Shown: positions 1 to 8,525, counted from the stretch's first letter. The stretch: DNA of 64,000 nucleotides from JAVBLK01 sp031553565 (GCA_031553565.1 JAVBLK010000023.1:18806-82805), one strand, 5' to 3'. Made by a program: numbers and translations. Notes: generated from the sequence alone by a model not told the origin.

Positions 1-2
1 AA

Positions 3-401
3 AACGCGGCGCTGAGCTTTATGGACGCAAAGCCGGTCGGCCGCGATATCGGCGCGGCGCACCCGATGCTGAAAAATGCGGGCGGCTATGACTTCAACTA
101 TATTTTAAAGAAAAGTGTTTTTAATTACAAGAGGCCGCAGATGGCCGCCGAGTGTTCCTGCCCTGAAAGCGGCGTCAAAATGGCGGTTTACACCGACAGG
201 CCGGGCGTACATTTTTATACGGGGAATTTTCTGGGCGGCGATAAGGGCAAGGGCGGGATCGTCTACGGCAGGCAGTCGGCGTTTTGTTTAGAGACGCAAA
301 GCCCGCCCGACGCGGTAAATCATCCGGATTTCAAAAGCCCCGTCCTTAAGGCGGGCAAAGCCTTTTCAAGCCGCACCGTTTACATGTTTTCAGTCGAATA
401 A
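3..401 (+). CDS. galM: Aldose 1-epimerase, C-terminal part (gene cut by window edge)
   Basis: Only the last 132 codons are present; the reading frame is open to the left edge, so the start lies outside the window. The family interconverts alpha and beta anomers of aldoses such as galactose in the cytoplasm. Visible C-terminal hallmarks are GGYDFNY, TDRPGVHFYTGNFL and FCLETQSPPDAVNHP, all typical of GalM, the last including the catalytic-glutamate region (E of LETQ). The protein ends in a short TVYMFSVE strand, as the family usually does. No partner sugar genes are visible on this side. The family call is secure; substrate range is not deducible. Confidence 0.9.
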   Translation, partial: NAALSFMDAKPVGRDIGAAHPMLKNAGGYDFNYILKKSVFNYKRPQMAAECSCPESGVKMAVYTDRPGVHFYTGNFLGGDKGKGGIVYGRQSAFCLETQSPPDAVNHPDFKSPVLKAGKAFSSRTVYMFSVE

Positions 402-462
402 AGGTAAGCGGCAGAGAAACTTGTCGAAAAACGTCTTTTTGTCGCTTAATTTGTAAGGACGG

Positions 463-490
463 TTGCACATGCACAATTTTGTCGTATAAT
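463..490 (+). promoter_or_regulatory. Promoter giving a leaderless start
   Basis: TTGCAC (463-468), 16-base spacer, perfect TATAAT (485-490). Transcription should begin about 7 bases after the -10 box, at or next to the ATG at 497. Confidence 0.7.
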
Positions 491-496
491 GGCTTT

Positions 497-904
497 ATGG
501 GAAACGTGAAGCGCCCTAAGGGTGAATTGAGGAAGCTGGCGCAGGGCGCCATGAAGCGTATGAAAACAGGGTATTGGCCGGAGGCGAAGAGGATCAAGGA
601 AGCCGCCAGGGCCGAGGCCGTAATCAGCGGCCGCGACGCGGGCAACGTCGATATATTTTACCGCAACAAGTTCGAGTCCGACCTTAAGATCACGGTCATG
701 CCCGTGGACGACAGTATGTATTTAAAGGTGTGCGAAATGCTGGACCGCGACCGGGATATAACCAATCCGATCGCAGAGCTGCTTGACAAGGAAAAATACA
801 ACGCCCTCGACCCGTCGGGCAAGCAGCGGTATATTATGCTGCTGTCGGCAAAGTACCGCGAACTGTCGGAGCGGTACTACGCCGAAAGAAAGAAGCTTAA
901 CTGA
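497..904 (+). CDS. Small basic protein of unknown function, 135 aa
   Basis: I do not recognise this family. The frame is open from a TTG at 479, but that codon lies upstream of the -10 box, so ATG 497 is the sensible start, on a leaderless or nearly leaderless transcript. The protein is charged, soluble and probably mostly helical. The N-terminus is very basic (KRPKGELRKLAQGAMKRMK); the middle has a DIFYRNKFESDLKITVMP segment; the C-terminus is rich in Lys, Arg, Tyr and Glu and ends in ERKKLN. There is no signal peptide or membrane segment. It follows galM but has its own promoter. Base composition matches the chromosome, so it is probably native. That it is a real gene rests on its length, codon usage and promoter. 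Confidence 0.65.
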   Translation: MGNVKRPKGELRKLAQGAMKRMKTGYWPEAKRIKEAARAEAVISGRDAGNVDIFYRNKFESDLKITVMPVDDSMYLKVCEMLDRDRDITNPIAELLDKEKYNALDPSGKQRYIMLLSAKYRELSERYYAERKKLN

Positions 905-1063
905 CTCGAGGCAGTGTTGCAGCACTGAACTTAAAAACCAGCAAAAAGCGGGTACATTGTTGTGTCTTAATAATTCTTTTATAGCGACAGCTTTAACGAA
1001 TTACATGGACATTTTAGTGGAGAATAAGATTTGGGATGGATTTTTGAGGGCAGAACATGTCAA

Positions 1064-1099
1064 AAATTTTAACTCTAGCAGAGCTATAAGTTAAAATTT
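1064..1099. repeat. AT-rich palindrome
   Basis: Arms AAATTTTAACT (1064-1074) and AGTTAAAATTT (1089-1099), with an inner TAGC/GCTA stem around an AGA loop. No T run follows directly, so this is more likely a palindromic element core than a terminator. Confidence 0.6.
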
Positions 1100-1143
1100 C
1101 AAGCATTTATATGCCGTTGACTACTCCTTTTTTTATACCCTTT

Positions 1144-1259
1144 GAAAAATCGTCAAAAATTGCTTGCAAGATTTTGCGATTTAGACTACGGGCTCAACAA
1201 AAGCGAGCGGCAAAGCCACACCGCGACGCGGCAATTTTCTCATAATTGACGCTTTTGTT
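1144..1259 (+). repeat. Left copy of the inverted repeat flanking the ATPase gene
   Basis: This 116-base copy aligns along its whole length with the reverse complement of 2612-2717. Shared blocks include CAAAAATTGCTTGCAAG, GATTTAGAC, TCAACAAAA, CCGCGACGCGGCAATTTT and AATTGACGCTTTTGTT, interrupted by a few substitutions and a 7-10 base length difference in the middle. Confidence 0.85.
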
Positions 1260-1264
1260 CTTTC

Positions 1265-1293
1265 TTGACAAACTACAAAGTCTATGATATGCT
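1265..1293 (+). promoter_or_regulatory. Promoter of the DUF4143 ATPase gene
   Basis: Consensus TTGACA (1265-1270), 17-base spacer, TATGCT (1288-1293). The -35 box begins 5 bases beyond the left repeat copy. Confidence 0.65.
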
Positions 1294-1343
1294 TACAGAA
1301 AATTCATATTTTCTAATATCATATGTTAGATTTTGGGGAAACT

Positions 1344-2564
1344 ATGTATATCAAGCGACATATTGCGGCAACGCTCGCCGAAATGAAGAAAGCTTTTCCT
1401 GTAATACTGGTCACCGGGCCGCGCCAGGTGGGAAAATCGACCTTATTGCAGGAGGAAATGCCGGATATTCCATATTTCACCTTTGACGATTATATCCTGC
1501 TTGATTCGGTCAAAAAAGACGCTCTGGGTTTTATCGGTTCGAACGCGCCGCCTGTCATTATTGACGAAGTCCAGTACGCGCCCGAAATTTTGCGCGCCAT
1601 TAAAATGCGCGTGGATAAAAGAAAAACGGCAGGAGAATATTTTTTGAGCGGATCGCAGGCTTTCGAGCTGATGAAAGGGGTAAGCGAGAGTTTGGCCGGC
1701 AGAATAGGGATATTATGCCTGTCCGCGCTTTCGGCGAGGGAAACGGCCGGTGACGCCTTTTCCCTGCCTTTTATGCCGGAGGAGCGCTACTATGCCGAAA
1801 GGAGTAAATCGGCCGGCGAGCTCAGCATAAAGAAGCTGTGGGCGCGGATACATTGCGGCGGCATGCCAAAACTGATCGCGGATAAAAACGAAAGATGGGA
1901 CCGCTTTTATTCCTCATATGTAAAAACCTATATCGAGCGCGACGTGCGCGCGCTTGCCCATGTCGGGGATGAGCTTGCGTTCATGCAGTTTTTAACGGCA
2001 TGCGCGGCGCGCACGGGCGAGCTTTTGAATGTAGCAGGCCTAGCGCGCGATGTCGGTATCAGCGAGCCTACGGCAAAACGCTGGCTGTCTATACTGCAAA
2101 CATCCGGAATTGTTTATCTTTTGCAGCCGTTTTCATTAAATATCACCAGCCGGACTATAAAAATGCCTAAGCTTTATTTTATGGACACAGGGCTTGCCGC
2201 CTACTTGTGTAAATGGCTTACGCCCGAAACGCTGGAAAGCGGCGCTATGTCGGGCAATTTTTTTGAGACATACGTTGTCGGCGAAATCATAAAAAGTTAT
2301 CAAAACGCGGGGATCGAACCCCCGCTGTATTTTTACCGGGATGCGGACAGGCGGGAGATCGATATAATCATCTATCAAAACGGCATTCTGTATCCCGTGG
2401 AAATAAAAAAGACGGCAAGCCCGAACTCCGCGGATACAAAGCAGTTTGACAAGCTGCAGGCTTTTACAAAACTGAGAGTGGCCCCCGGGGGGGTCATATG
2501 CACCTATGATAAGGTCATATCCTTAGGCAGCGGGCATAAGGTAATACCGGTGAATTATATATGA
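1344..2564 (+). CDS. AAA ATPase with DUF4143 domain
   Basis: A 406-residue P-loop ATPase of the widespread AAA_14/DUF4143 family, whose role is not established. The Walker A is GPRQVGKST near residue 30, Walker B is PVIIDEVQ near residue 78, and the sensor-like SGSQAFELM and LAGRIGIL segments follow. The C-terminal half carries the DUF4143 region, with a winged-helix-like stretch (GLARDVGISEPTAKRWL) and a closing restriction-enzyme-like core (EIDIIIYQNGILYPVEIKK, an E-x-D...E-x-K pattern). ATG 1344 is chosen over in-frame ATG 1323 because GGGGAA at 1334-1339 precedes it. The gene stands alone between two inverted copies of one repeat, which suggests a cassette. Base composition is close to the chromosome. 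Confidence 0.88.
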   Translation: MYIKRHIAATLAEMKKAFPVILVTGPRQVGKSTLLQEEMPDIPYFTFDDYILLDSVKKDALGFIGSNAPPVIIDEVQYAPEILRAIKMRVDKRKTAGEYFLSGSQAFELMKGVSESLAGRIGILCLSALSARETAGDAFSLPFMPEERYYAERSKSAGELSIKKLWARIHCGGMPKLIADKNERWDRFYSSYVKTYIERDVRALAHVGDELAFMQFLTACAARTGELLNVAGLARDVGISEPTAKRWLSILQTSGIVYLLQPFSLNITSRTIKMPKLYFMDTGLAAYLCKWLTPETLESGAMSGNFFETYVVGEIIKSYQNAGIEPPLYFYRDADRREIDIIIYQNGILYPVEIKKTASPNSADTKQFDKLQAFTKLRVAPGGVICTYDKVISLGSGHKVIPVNYI

Positions 2565-2809
2565 TACTAATCGCATTTAAAGCTGCCGTTTTAACGGTGT
2601 CTTTACGGCCAAACAAAAGCGTCAATTTGAAAAAATTGCCGCGTCGCGGACAGCCCGTTTTTGTTGAATCCGTCGTCTAAATCGGCAAAACTTGCAAGCA
2701 ATTTTTGCCGATTTTTCCTAATCTCACGGATACGGCCTGCGCTTATCTAACGTTTTTACCCTCGTAAATCCACTCGTAAAAAACGGCGGTTTTAAACGCT
2801 CCTTAGTAT
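2564..2809. repeat. Palindromic element with ATACTAAT/TTAGTAT ends
   Basis: The left end ATACTAATCGCATTTAAAGC and the right end TTTTAAACGCTCCTTAGTAT are imperfect inverted repeats of the same kind seen at 9110-9269, 9399-9562 and 60251-60300. The element starts on the last base of the ATPase stop codon and encloses the right copy of the ATPase-flanking repeat. It fills most of the 354-base gap before pcrA, which holds no other gene. Confidence 0.65.
2612..2717 (-). repeat. Right copy of the inverted repeat flanking the ATPase gene
   Basis: Reverse complement matches 1144-1259 end to end, with about 10 bases fewer. It lies 47 bases after the ATPase stop codon. Confidence 0.85.
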
Positions 2810-2881
2810 GATGACGCCGAATATTTAGCGGGCGTGTAAAGTCGTAACTTTGCCGGCGGGCATTTCCTGCTGCCCGATCAC

Positions 2882-2910
2882 TTTTCAATCCCAGCGCGAT
2901 TTGCTATAAT
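2882..2910 (+). promoter_or_regulatory. Promoter giving a leaderless pcrA
   Basis: TTTTCA (2882-2887), 17-base spacer, TATAAT (2905-2910). Only 8 bases (ATATACCT) separate the -10 box from the pcrA ATG, and they contain no ribosome binding site. Confidence 0.7.
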
Positions 2911-2918
2911 ATATACCT

Positions 2919-5207
2919 ATGGATTTTGCGAGTGAACTTAATGCGGAACAGCGGGCGGCGGCGCTGCACAGTGACGGGGCGGTATTGGTGTCGGCGGGGG
3001 CGGGCAGCGGCAAGACGCGCGTGCTGACCTATCATATCGCCGACCTGCTTATCAACAAGGGCGTCAAGGCCTATAATATCCTGGCGATCACCTTTACCAA
3101 CAAGGCTGCCAGGGAGCTGCGTGAGAGGATAGATCTAAAGCTTTCGGAAAAGGTTGAATTCTTGTCCGATATGTGGGTCTTGACCTTCCACTCGATGTGC
3201 GCGCGCATCCTGCGCCAGAACATTGACAGGATCGGCTATAACAAAAATTTCTCGATATACGCCGACGACGAGACCGACCGCGTTATAAAACAGATCATAA
3301 AAGACAAGAACATGCAGCCCGAGGGATCTAAGGACGAGAAGCTGTATAAGGACGCAAAATATCATATAAGCAACTGTAAATCAAGCGCGGTGGACTTTTC
3401 CGTATACGCGCGCGACGCGGCGTTCGTTAAGGGCATCGACAAAATAGAGGAGATCTATTACGAGTACGAGCAGCGTTTAAAGGCCGCGAACGCCCTCGAT
3501 TTTGACGACCTGCTCTTAAAAACATATGAGCTTTTGACTGGAGATGCCGGGGTTTTATTCCGCTATCAGGAAAAATTCAAATATATACACGTGGACGAGT
3601 TCCAGGACACCAACGGCATACAGTATCTTTTGGTGAAGCTTTTGGGCGGCCTCAATAAAAACATATTTGTCGTTGGCGACGAGGACCAGTCGATATACGG
3701 CTGGCGCGGCGCGAAATTTTCCAACATGCAGGACTTCCAAAAGGAATACGACGCGGTATTATACAAGCTGACGCAGAACTACCGCAGTACGCGCAATATA
3801 CTTAATGCCGCCAACTCGGTCATAGCCAACAATACCTGCCGCATTGAAAAGGAGCTTTGGACCGAAAAGGAAGAGGGCGTCAAGCCCGAATACCGCGAGG
3901 AGGCGGACGAGCGGGCGGAGGCCGAGTTCGCCGCGACCACGATCAAATACCTGGTGCGCGAATGCGGCTGCAAATACCGCGGCTTTGCGGTTCTTACGCG
4001 GATAAACGCGCTTTCCCGCGCCTTTGAAGAAAAATTTATGGCGTACGGAATACCGTACAAGGTTTTCGGCGGCTTCAAGTTTTTTGAAAGGAAAGAGGTC
4101 AAGGACGTCTTATCGCTGCTGCGCATCGCGGTCAATCCCGACGACGACGAGGCGCTGGTAAGGGCTGTCGGCTTCTTGCCGCTTTCGATCGGCGCGGCGA
4201 CAGTAAGCCAGTTAAGGGCGTATTCGGGGCTGTACGGCCAAAGCCTGTATAAAACCGTTATAAGTATAGAAAATAATACCGAACTTAGGCCCGCCATAGT
4301 AAAAAAGGTTTTACCACTGTCGCTGCTGCTTAAAGATATCACCGGGTATGCGGCGCGGCAAGAGCCGGAAACGTGCTTTTTAAGCGTGGTCGAGCGGGCG
4401 GGCGTAAACAAGCTGTACCCGGGCGACGACGAGGAAAACGTTTCGCGCAGAATGAACGTCGAGCAGCTGGCCGCCGGCATAACGGAATTCTGCCGCGACA
4501 ATCCCGGCGCGGGCATGTCCGAGTACATACAGCAGATCGCGCTCTATTCCGATCTGGACACGATGGATGACGCGGATTACGTGTGCCTTGCGACCGTCCA
4601 TGCGGTCAAGGGGCTGGAATTTGACACTGTATTCGTAGCCGGGTTAGAGGATAAGATCTTCCCGGTGTCACGCGCGATGGATAATCCCGGGGACTTAGAG
4701 GAGGAGCGGCGGCTTTTATATGTCGCCATAACTCGCGCACGGAGGCGGCTGTACCTTACCAGGGCGCAGACGCGCTTTCTTTACGGCGTCAGGGCGATCG
4801 CGCTGCCCTCGCCCTTTCTGAAAGAGGTGGACGGGATAAAGCTGAAACAAAGGGAGCCTGCGTTCAACCGCAATCCCGGCAACTGGGGCAGGGGCTACGG
4901 CGGCGGCTACGGCGGCTATTCAAGGAACAGCGAGTACGAGCCCGGCGGCTATGAGCCCGATTACCCGACGTCCGGCGGGGCGCAGAAGATCGAATACAAG
5001 AAGGATGTGCCGCTTAACCTTGTGCGCGCCGCCGACCTGATCAAGGATACGGGCAAAAACTTCAGCGCAGGAGACAGGGTCGAGCATCCTAAATTCGGGG
5101 CAGGCACGATCCTTATGATAAAGGACGGAGATATAGCCGACATAAGCTTTAACGAGGCGGGCAAAAAGACGTTGTCGCTGTTATTCGCTCCGTTAAAAAA
5201 GATATAA
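2919..5207 (+). CDS. pcrA: ATP-dependent DNA helicase PcrA/UvrD
   Basis: A superfamily 1A 3'-5' helicase acting in repair and in removing recombination proteins from forks. In order: Q-motif LNAEQRAA, Walker A GAGSGKT (about residue 27), motif Ia AITFTNKAA, motif II VDEFQDTN, motif III GDEDQSIYGWRGA, motif IV QNYRST, motif V VHAVKGLEFD and motif VI VAITRARRRL. The last about 70 residues form the usual PcrA C-terminal region (VEHPKFGAGTI). Total length 762 aa is normal. Unusual is a Gly/Tyr-rich linker (GRGYGGGYGGYSRN and following, residues about 650-685). The start is set by ATG 2919, eight bases after a TATAAT. It forms an operon with ligA, a common arrangement in Bacillota. Confidence 0.97.
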   Translation: MDFASELNAEQRAAALHSDGAVLVSAGAGSGKTRVLTYHIADLLINKGVKAYNILAITFTNKAARELRERIDLKLSEKVEFLSDMWVLTFHSMCARILRQNIDRIGYNKNFSIYADDETDRVIKQIIKDKNMQPEGSKDEKLYKDAKYHISNCKSSAVDFSVYARDAAFVKGIDKIEEIYYEYEQRLKAANALDFDDLLLKTYELLTGDAGVLFRYQEKFKYIHVDEFQDTNGIQYLLVKLLGGLNKNIFVVGDEDQSIYGWRGAKFSNMQDFQKEYDAVLYKLTQNYRSTRNILNAANSVIANNTCRIEKELWTEKEEGVKPEYREEADERAEAEFAATTIKYLVRECGCKYRGFAVLTRINALSRAFEEKFMAYGIPYKVFGGFKFFERKEVKDVLSLLRIAVNPDDDEALVRAVGFLPLSIGAATVSQLRAYSGLYGQSLYKTVISIENNTELRPAIVKKVLPLSLLLKDITGYAARQEPETCFLSVVERAGVNKLYPGDDEENVSRRMNVEQLAAGITEFCRDNPGAGMSEYIQQIALYSDLDTMDDADYVCLATVHAVKGLEFDTVFVAGLEDKIFPVSRAMDNPGDLEEERRLLYVAITRARRRLYLTRAQTRFLYGVRAIALPSPFLKEVDGIKLKQREPAFNRNPGNWGRGYGGGYGGYSRNSEYEPGGYEPDYPTSGGAQKIEYKKDVPLNLVRAADLIKDTGKNFSAGDRVEHPKFGAGTILMIKDGDIADISFNEAGKKTLSLLFAPLKKI

Positions 5208-5210
5208 TAT

Positions 5211-7214
5211 ATGGAAAAGCTTAAAAGACAAAAAGAGCTGACAGAAATCCTGAACCGTTACGCGTATCATTATTACGTGCTGGACGATCCCATTGTTTCC
5301 GACAAGGAATACGACGCGCTTTACGACGAATTGCAGGCGCTTGAGCGGGACTCGGGAATAATACTGCCGGATTCGGTCAGCCTTAAGGTCGGCGGCGAGC
5401 CGGTAAAGGAGTTCAAGCGGCATAAACACCTTGAAAGACTGTATTCGCTTGATAAATGCCAAAGCAAAGAGCAGCTTTTTGAATGGGAGCGGCGCGTAGA
5501 AAAGGTCTTGGGGTATGCGCCGGAATACACGCTGGAGTATAAGCTGGACGGGCTGACGGTGTGCCTTACCTATGACGGCGGCAAGCTTTTGACTGCGGCC
5601 ACGCGCGGGAACGGCACTGTGGGCGAGGATGTGACCAGCCAGGCGCTGACTATACGCAGCGTGCGGCGCGAGATACCGTTTTTGGGGAAGTTAGAGGTGC
5701 AGGGCGAGGGGATCATGCGGATTTCGGCGTTCAATACCTACAACAGGCGCGCCGCCGAGGCGCTTAAAAATGATCCTTCCGCCAAAACGGAGATATTAAA
5801 AAACCCGCGCAACGGCGTGGCGGGCGCGATCCGGAACCTGGATCCCAAGGTCACCCAAAGCCGGAACCTTGATATCATTTTTTACAACGTAAACTACATC
5901 GAGGGCAGGGCATTGAATTCACAGGCCGAAATAATGGGCTTTTTAGCGGAGAACGGCTTTATAACCTCGGAATACCGGCTTATACGCGGCATGGAGAAGG
6001 TTTTTACCGAAATAGAAAAGATTGACCGCGGTAAGCTGGATTTCCTTATAGACGGCATGGTCATAAAGGTGAACAGCCTTAAGGAAAGGGAGGAGCTGGG
6101 CTTTACCGACAAATTTCCGCGCTGGGCGGCGGCGTATAAATTCGAGGCCGAGGAAAGCTCGACAGAATTGCTGGACGTTATTTGGCAGGTCGGGCGCACG
6201 GGCAAGCTGACGCCGCTTGCGGTCTTAGAGCCCATGGAGCTGTCGGGCGCGACGGTAAAACGCGCCACCTTAAACAATGCGGGCGATATTTTACGAAAGG
6301 GCGTCAAGATAGGGGCAAGGGTTTTCGTAAGGCGCAGCAACGACGTCATCCCCGAGATCACAGGCGTGGCGCAGCTTCCGGACGGCTGCCGCGATATCGA
6401 GCCGCCCGCCGAGTGCCCCGCCTGCAAGGCTGCGACCGAGGAGATCGGCGCGCATCTTTTCTGCACAAACCCCTCGCATTGCCCGCCGCAGATCACCGGC
6501 AGGATCGAGCATTATTGCGGCAAGGACTGCATGGACATAGACGGCGTATCGGAAAAGACGATATTACAGCTTTATAGAAAGCTGAACGTATGCACAGTTG
6601 CCGACTTATACAAGCTGACACCCTCTGACCTTACGGTTTTAGAGGGCTTTAAGGAAAAGAAAATATTTAACTTTATTACGGCGGTCGAAAAGAGCAAGCA
6701 GTGCGGGCTTGCCGCCTTCATCCACAGCCTGGGGATCGAGAACGTGGGGAAAAGGACGGCGGCGGATCTGGCCGCCCGTTTCCGCAGCTTTGACGCGTTT
6801 AAACGCGCGGCAAAGGAGGAGCTCCTGACTGTCAAGGAAGTGGGGGAGGCTGTTGCGGAGAGCATCCTGGAATTTTTTGCCGTCGAAGAGAACAACCGCA
6901 TAATAGATGAGCTGCTAAGCGCCGGCGTTCTGCCGCATTACGAGGACGGCGCGCTTGCGTCAAACGCGTTTACGGGCAAAAAATTTGTGATTACGGGCAC
7001 TTTATCGCGGCCGCGGGGCGCAATGGAAAAATTGATATCGGCAAACGGCGGCTATACCGTTTCATCGGTAAGCCGTGAGACCGATTATCTGTTATGCGGC
7101 GCGGATGCGGGGTCGAAATTGGCAAAGGCTGAAAAGCTGGGCGTCAAAATCATAACGGAGCAGGAATTTTCGGATATGGCGGAGGAGTATAAAAACGGCG
7201 GCGGAAACGCATAA
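5211..7214 (+). CDS. ligA: NAD-dependent DNA ligase
   Basis: Seals nicks in DNA using NAD+, essential for replication and repair. The N-terminal Ia domain holds the NMN-binding tyrosines (YAYHYYVLDDP). The adenylation domain has the active-site lysine in EYKLDGLTV. An OB fold is followed by a four-cysteine zinc finger (CPAC and CTNPSHC), a helix-hairpin-helix region with LGIENVGKRTA, and a C-terminal BRCT domain (FTGKKFVITGTL). Length 667 aa is normal. The ATG lies three bases after the pcrA stop with no clear ribosome binding site, so translation is probably coupled to pcrA. A TATAAT spans the junction but is too close to the ATG to serve it. Confidence 0.97.
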   Translation: MEKLKRQKELTEILNRYAYHYYVLDDPIVSDKEYDALYDELQALERDSGIILPDSVSLKVGGEPVKEFKRHKHLERLYSLDKCQSKEQLFEWERRVEKVLGYAPEYTLEYKLDGLTVCLTYDGGKLLTAATRGNGTVGEDVTSQALTIRSVRREIPFLGKLEVQGEGIMRISAFNTYNRRAAEALKNDPSAKTEILKNPRNGVAGAIRNLDPKVTQSRNLDIIFYNVNYIEGRALNSQAEIMGFLAENGFITSEYRLIRGMEKVFTEIEKIDRGKLDFLIDGMVIKVNSLKEREELGFTDKFPRWAAAYKFEAEESSTELLDVIWQVGRTGKLTPLAVLEPMELSGATVKRATLNNAGDILRKGVKIGARVFVRRSNDVIPEITGVAQLPDGCRDIEPPAECPACKAATEEIGAHLFCTNPSHCPPQITGRIEHYCGKDCMDIDGVSEKTILQLYRKLNVCTVADLYKLTPSDLTVLEGFKEKKIFNFITAVEKSKQCGLAAFIHSLGIENVGKRTAADLAARFRSFDAFKRAAKEELLTVKEVGEAVAESILEFFAVEENNRIIDELLSAGVLPHYEDGALASNAFTGKKFVITGTLSRPRGAMEKLISANGGYTVSSVSRETDYLLCGADAGSKLAKAEKLGVKIITEQEFSDMAEEYKNGGGNA

Positions 7215-7257
7215 AAACCCGCGCCCGCTGCACATAATAACGGCGGAGGGTAAAATT

Positions 7258-7353
7258 ATGTTGTCGTATATGCCTATGCCCGTATCGGTGTACGACCTTA
7301 TAAGCGCCAATTCGTCCGACGCCTATATCTTCGCTGCAGACGAGGTAAGGTAA
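7258..7353 (+). CDS. Possible 31-residue small protein
   Basis: An ORF beginning MLSYMPMPVSVYDLISANSS and ending FAADEVR. Its best support is a near-perfect ribosome binding site, GGAGGG at 7245-7250, 7 bases before ATG. It sits 43 bases after ligA and a terminator-like hairpin follows at 7460-7483, so it would be the last cistron of the pcrA-ligA transcript. The sequence is mildly acidic with no membrane segment. I do not recognise it. The alternative is a chance ORF, but the binding site is stronger than those of most genes in the window. Confidence 0.5.
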   Translation: MLSYMPMPVSVYDLISANSSDAYIFAADEVR

Positions 7354-7459
7354 CTGCGCCGCGTTTGAGACAAATTTGCTATTGCTTCAGGTGGCAGGCC
7401 TTAGTTGCGGCGGCAGGAAAAATCCCGCCTGTATCAGCGGGACACTTTTATATTTTTCC

Positions 7460-7483
7460 GCCGGTGTTTTCCGGCATTTTTTC
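7460..7483 (+). terminator. Intrinsic terminator after ligA and the small ORF
   Basis: GCCGG (7460-7464), 6-base loop, CCGGC (7471-7475), then ATTTTTTC. Another hairpin, CCCGC/GCGGG, lies just upstream. Confidence 0.6.
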
Positions 7484-7492
7484 TATCCAGGG

Positions 7493-7525
7493 GAATCGTC
7501 CAAAATTCTTGCAAGTTTTGCGTAT
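7493..7525 (+). repeat. Fragment related to the ATPase-flanking repeat
   Basis: AATCGTCCAAAATT, CTTGCAAG and TTTTGCG occur here in the same order as in 1147-1178, with small indels. It may be a worn third copy. Confidence 0.4.
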
Positions 7526-7538
7526 GCCGTGCAGCGCA

Positions 7539-8516
7539 CTATATTACAACGTTGATTATGATATTGATTAGCGGATTTTCGGCAAGCTGTTTCATTACTT
7601 CGGGGATCTGGTCGAAAGTGACGGTGCGCGTGATCAGGGGGGCGACGTCAACGGCCTTATTAGCCAGCATATTTATCGCGCGCGCGGTAAAGCCCCTGCC
7701 GCTGTTTACGCCCGTTATCGTAAGGTTCTTTGACGCGACAGATTGCAGCGAGACAGTGATCGAATTCTGGATATTGCCCGCGCCGACAAAGACCACGCGC
7801 CCCGACGGGCCTGAAAAGTCAATGGATTTTTGCGCCCTGTCGCTGGCGGTCGAGATGTATGCCGCGGCCTCGCACAGCCTGCCGCCCGTTATTTCAGTGA
7901 TTTTTTTGAACGCGTCGACCTCTGCGGTATTGATCGTATAATAAACGCCGGAGCCCTCGGCAATGTCCAGCATATCCTGCCTTGCATCGATAAGGATAGG
8001 GACGGCCTGGTAATAGATCGCCAGCTCCGCCATTATTATGCCTATCGCCGACGCGCCGATTATGGCGATATGCTGTCCCTTCTCCAGCCTGAGTTTGTCC
8101 AGAGCGTTCAGCGCGATCGCGACAAGGTCGGACAAAACGGCTTCGTCATCGCTGACATGGTCGGGCAGGAGATGGACGTTCTCGGTCGGCACGCACACAA
8201 AATCGCGCAAAAGCCCGTCGGCATTCTTGCCCATAGTAAGCGAAGTGCCGTCGCCGCCGCATATATACGGCTCGATGACAACGCGGTTCCCGCGCTGCGC
8301 CGCGCCGTCGCCGTCGGGATTTTCACTGACGATGCCCATTCCGAGGCGGGCAGGGACAAACGGAAAGCTTACGGGTTCCGCGCCTGTGAAAAAATCGATA
8401 TCCAGTGAGGAAACGGCCGCGCGTTCCAGCTTGACCTTCAAACTGCCTGTCCCGGCGCTCTCCTTGCCCTCATATATGGACACGCTGCCCGGCGCGGTTA
8501 TTTGCCAAATCTTCAT
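7539..8516 (-). CDS. Zinc-lacking medium-chain dehydrogenase/reductase (alcohol dehydrogenase-like)
   Basis: A 325-residue MDR-superfamily oxidoreductase, probably NAD(P)-dependent, substrate unknown. It has a GroES-like N-terminal fold (RLGMGIVSE corresponds to the family's G-x-G-x-V turn) and a Rossmann domain with GASAIGIIMAELA. The catalytic zinc cysteine motif of classical alcohol dehydrogenases is absent (VSSLDIDFFTG stands in its place), as is the four-cysteine structural zinc loop, so a quinone-reductase or zinc-free MDR subtype is likely. It is transcribed on the minus strand as a single gene. Its promoter leaves only 9 bases between the -10 box and the ATG, without a ribosome binding site. 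Confidence 0.8.
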   Translation of the reverse strand: MKIWQITAPGSVSIYEGKESAGTGSLKVKLERAAVSSLDIDFFTGAEPVSFPFVPARLGMGIVSENPDGDGAAQRGNRVVIEPYICGGDGTSLTMGKNADGLLRDFVCVPTENVHLLPDHVSDDEAVLSDLVAIALNALDKLRLEKGQHIAIIGASAIGIIMAELAIYYQAVPILIDARQDMLDIAEGSGVYYTINTAEVDAFKKITEITGGRLCEAAAYISTASDRAQKSIDFSGPSGRVVFVGAGNIQNSITVSLQSVASKNLTITGVNSGRGFTARAINMLANKAVDVAPLITRTVTFDQIPEVMKQLAENPLINIIINVVI

Positions 8517-8525
8517 ACGTAAAGT

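Larger units (their letters stand above)
905..1343. other. AT-rich intergenic region holding an inverted-repeat copy and a promoter
   Basis: No supported gene. It holds an AT-rich hairpin (1064-1099), the left copy of the repeat that flanks the ATPase gene (1144-1259), and that gene's promoter (1265-1293). A 29-codon ORF at 1005-1094 has no ribosome binding site and is not called. Confidence 0.6.

Noticed and set aside
1005..1094. 29-codon ORF in the gap before the ATPase gene
   Set aside because: No ribosome binding site or promoter, and part of it lies in a palindrome.
1144..2717. Inverted repeats considered as ends of an insertion sequence
   Set aside because: The gene between them is an ATPase, not a transposase, and no target duplication is evident at the outer edges.
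5203..5208. TATAAT at the pcrA-ligA junction as a ligA promoter
   Set aside because: It ends two bases before the ligA ATG, so transcription would start inside the gene.
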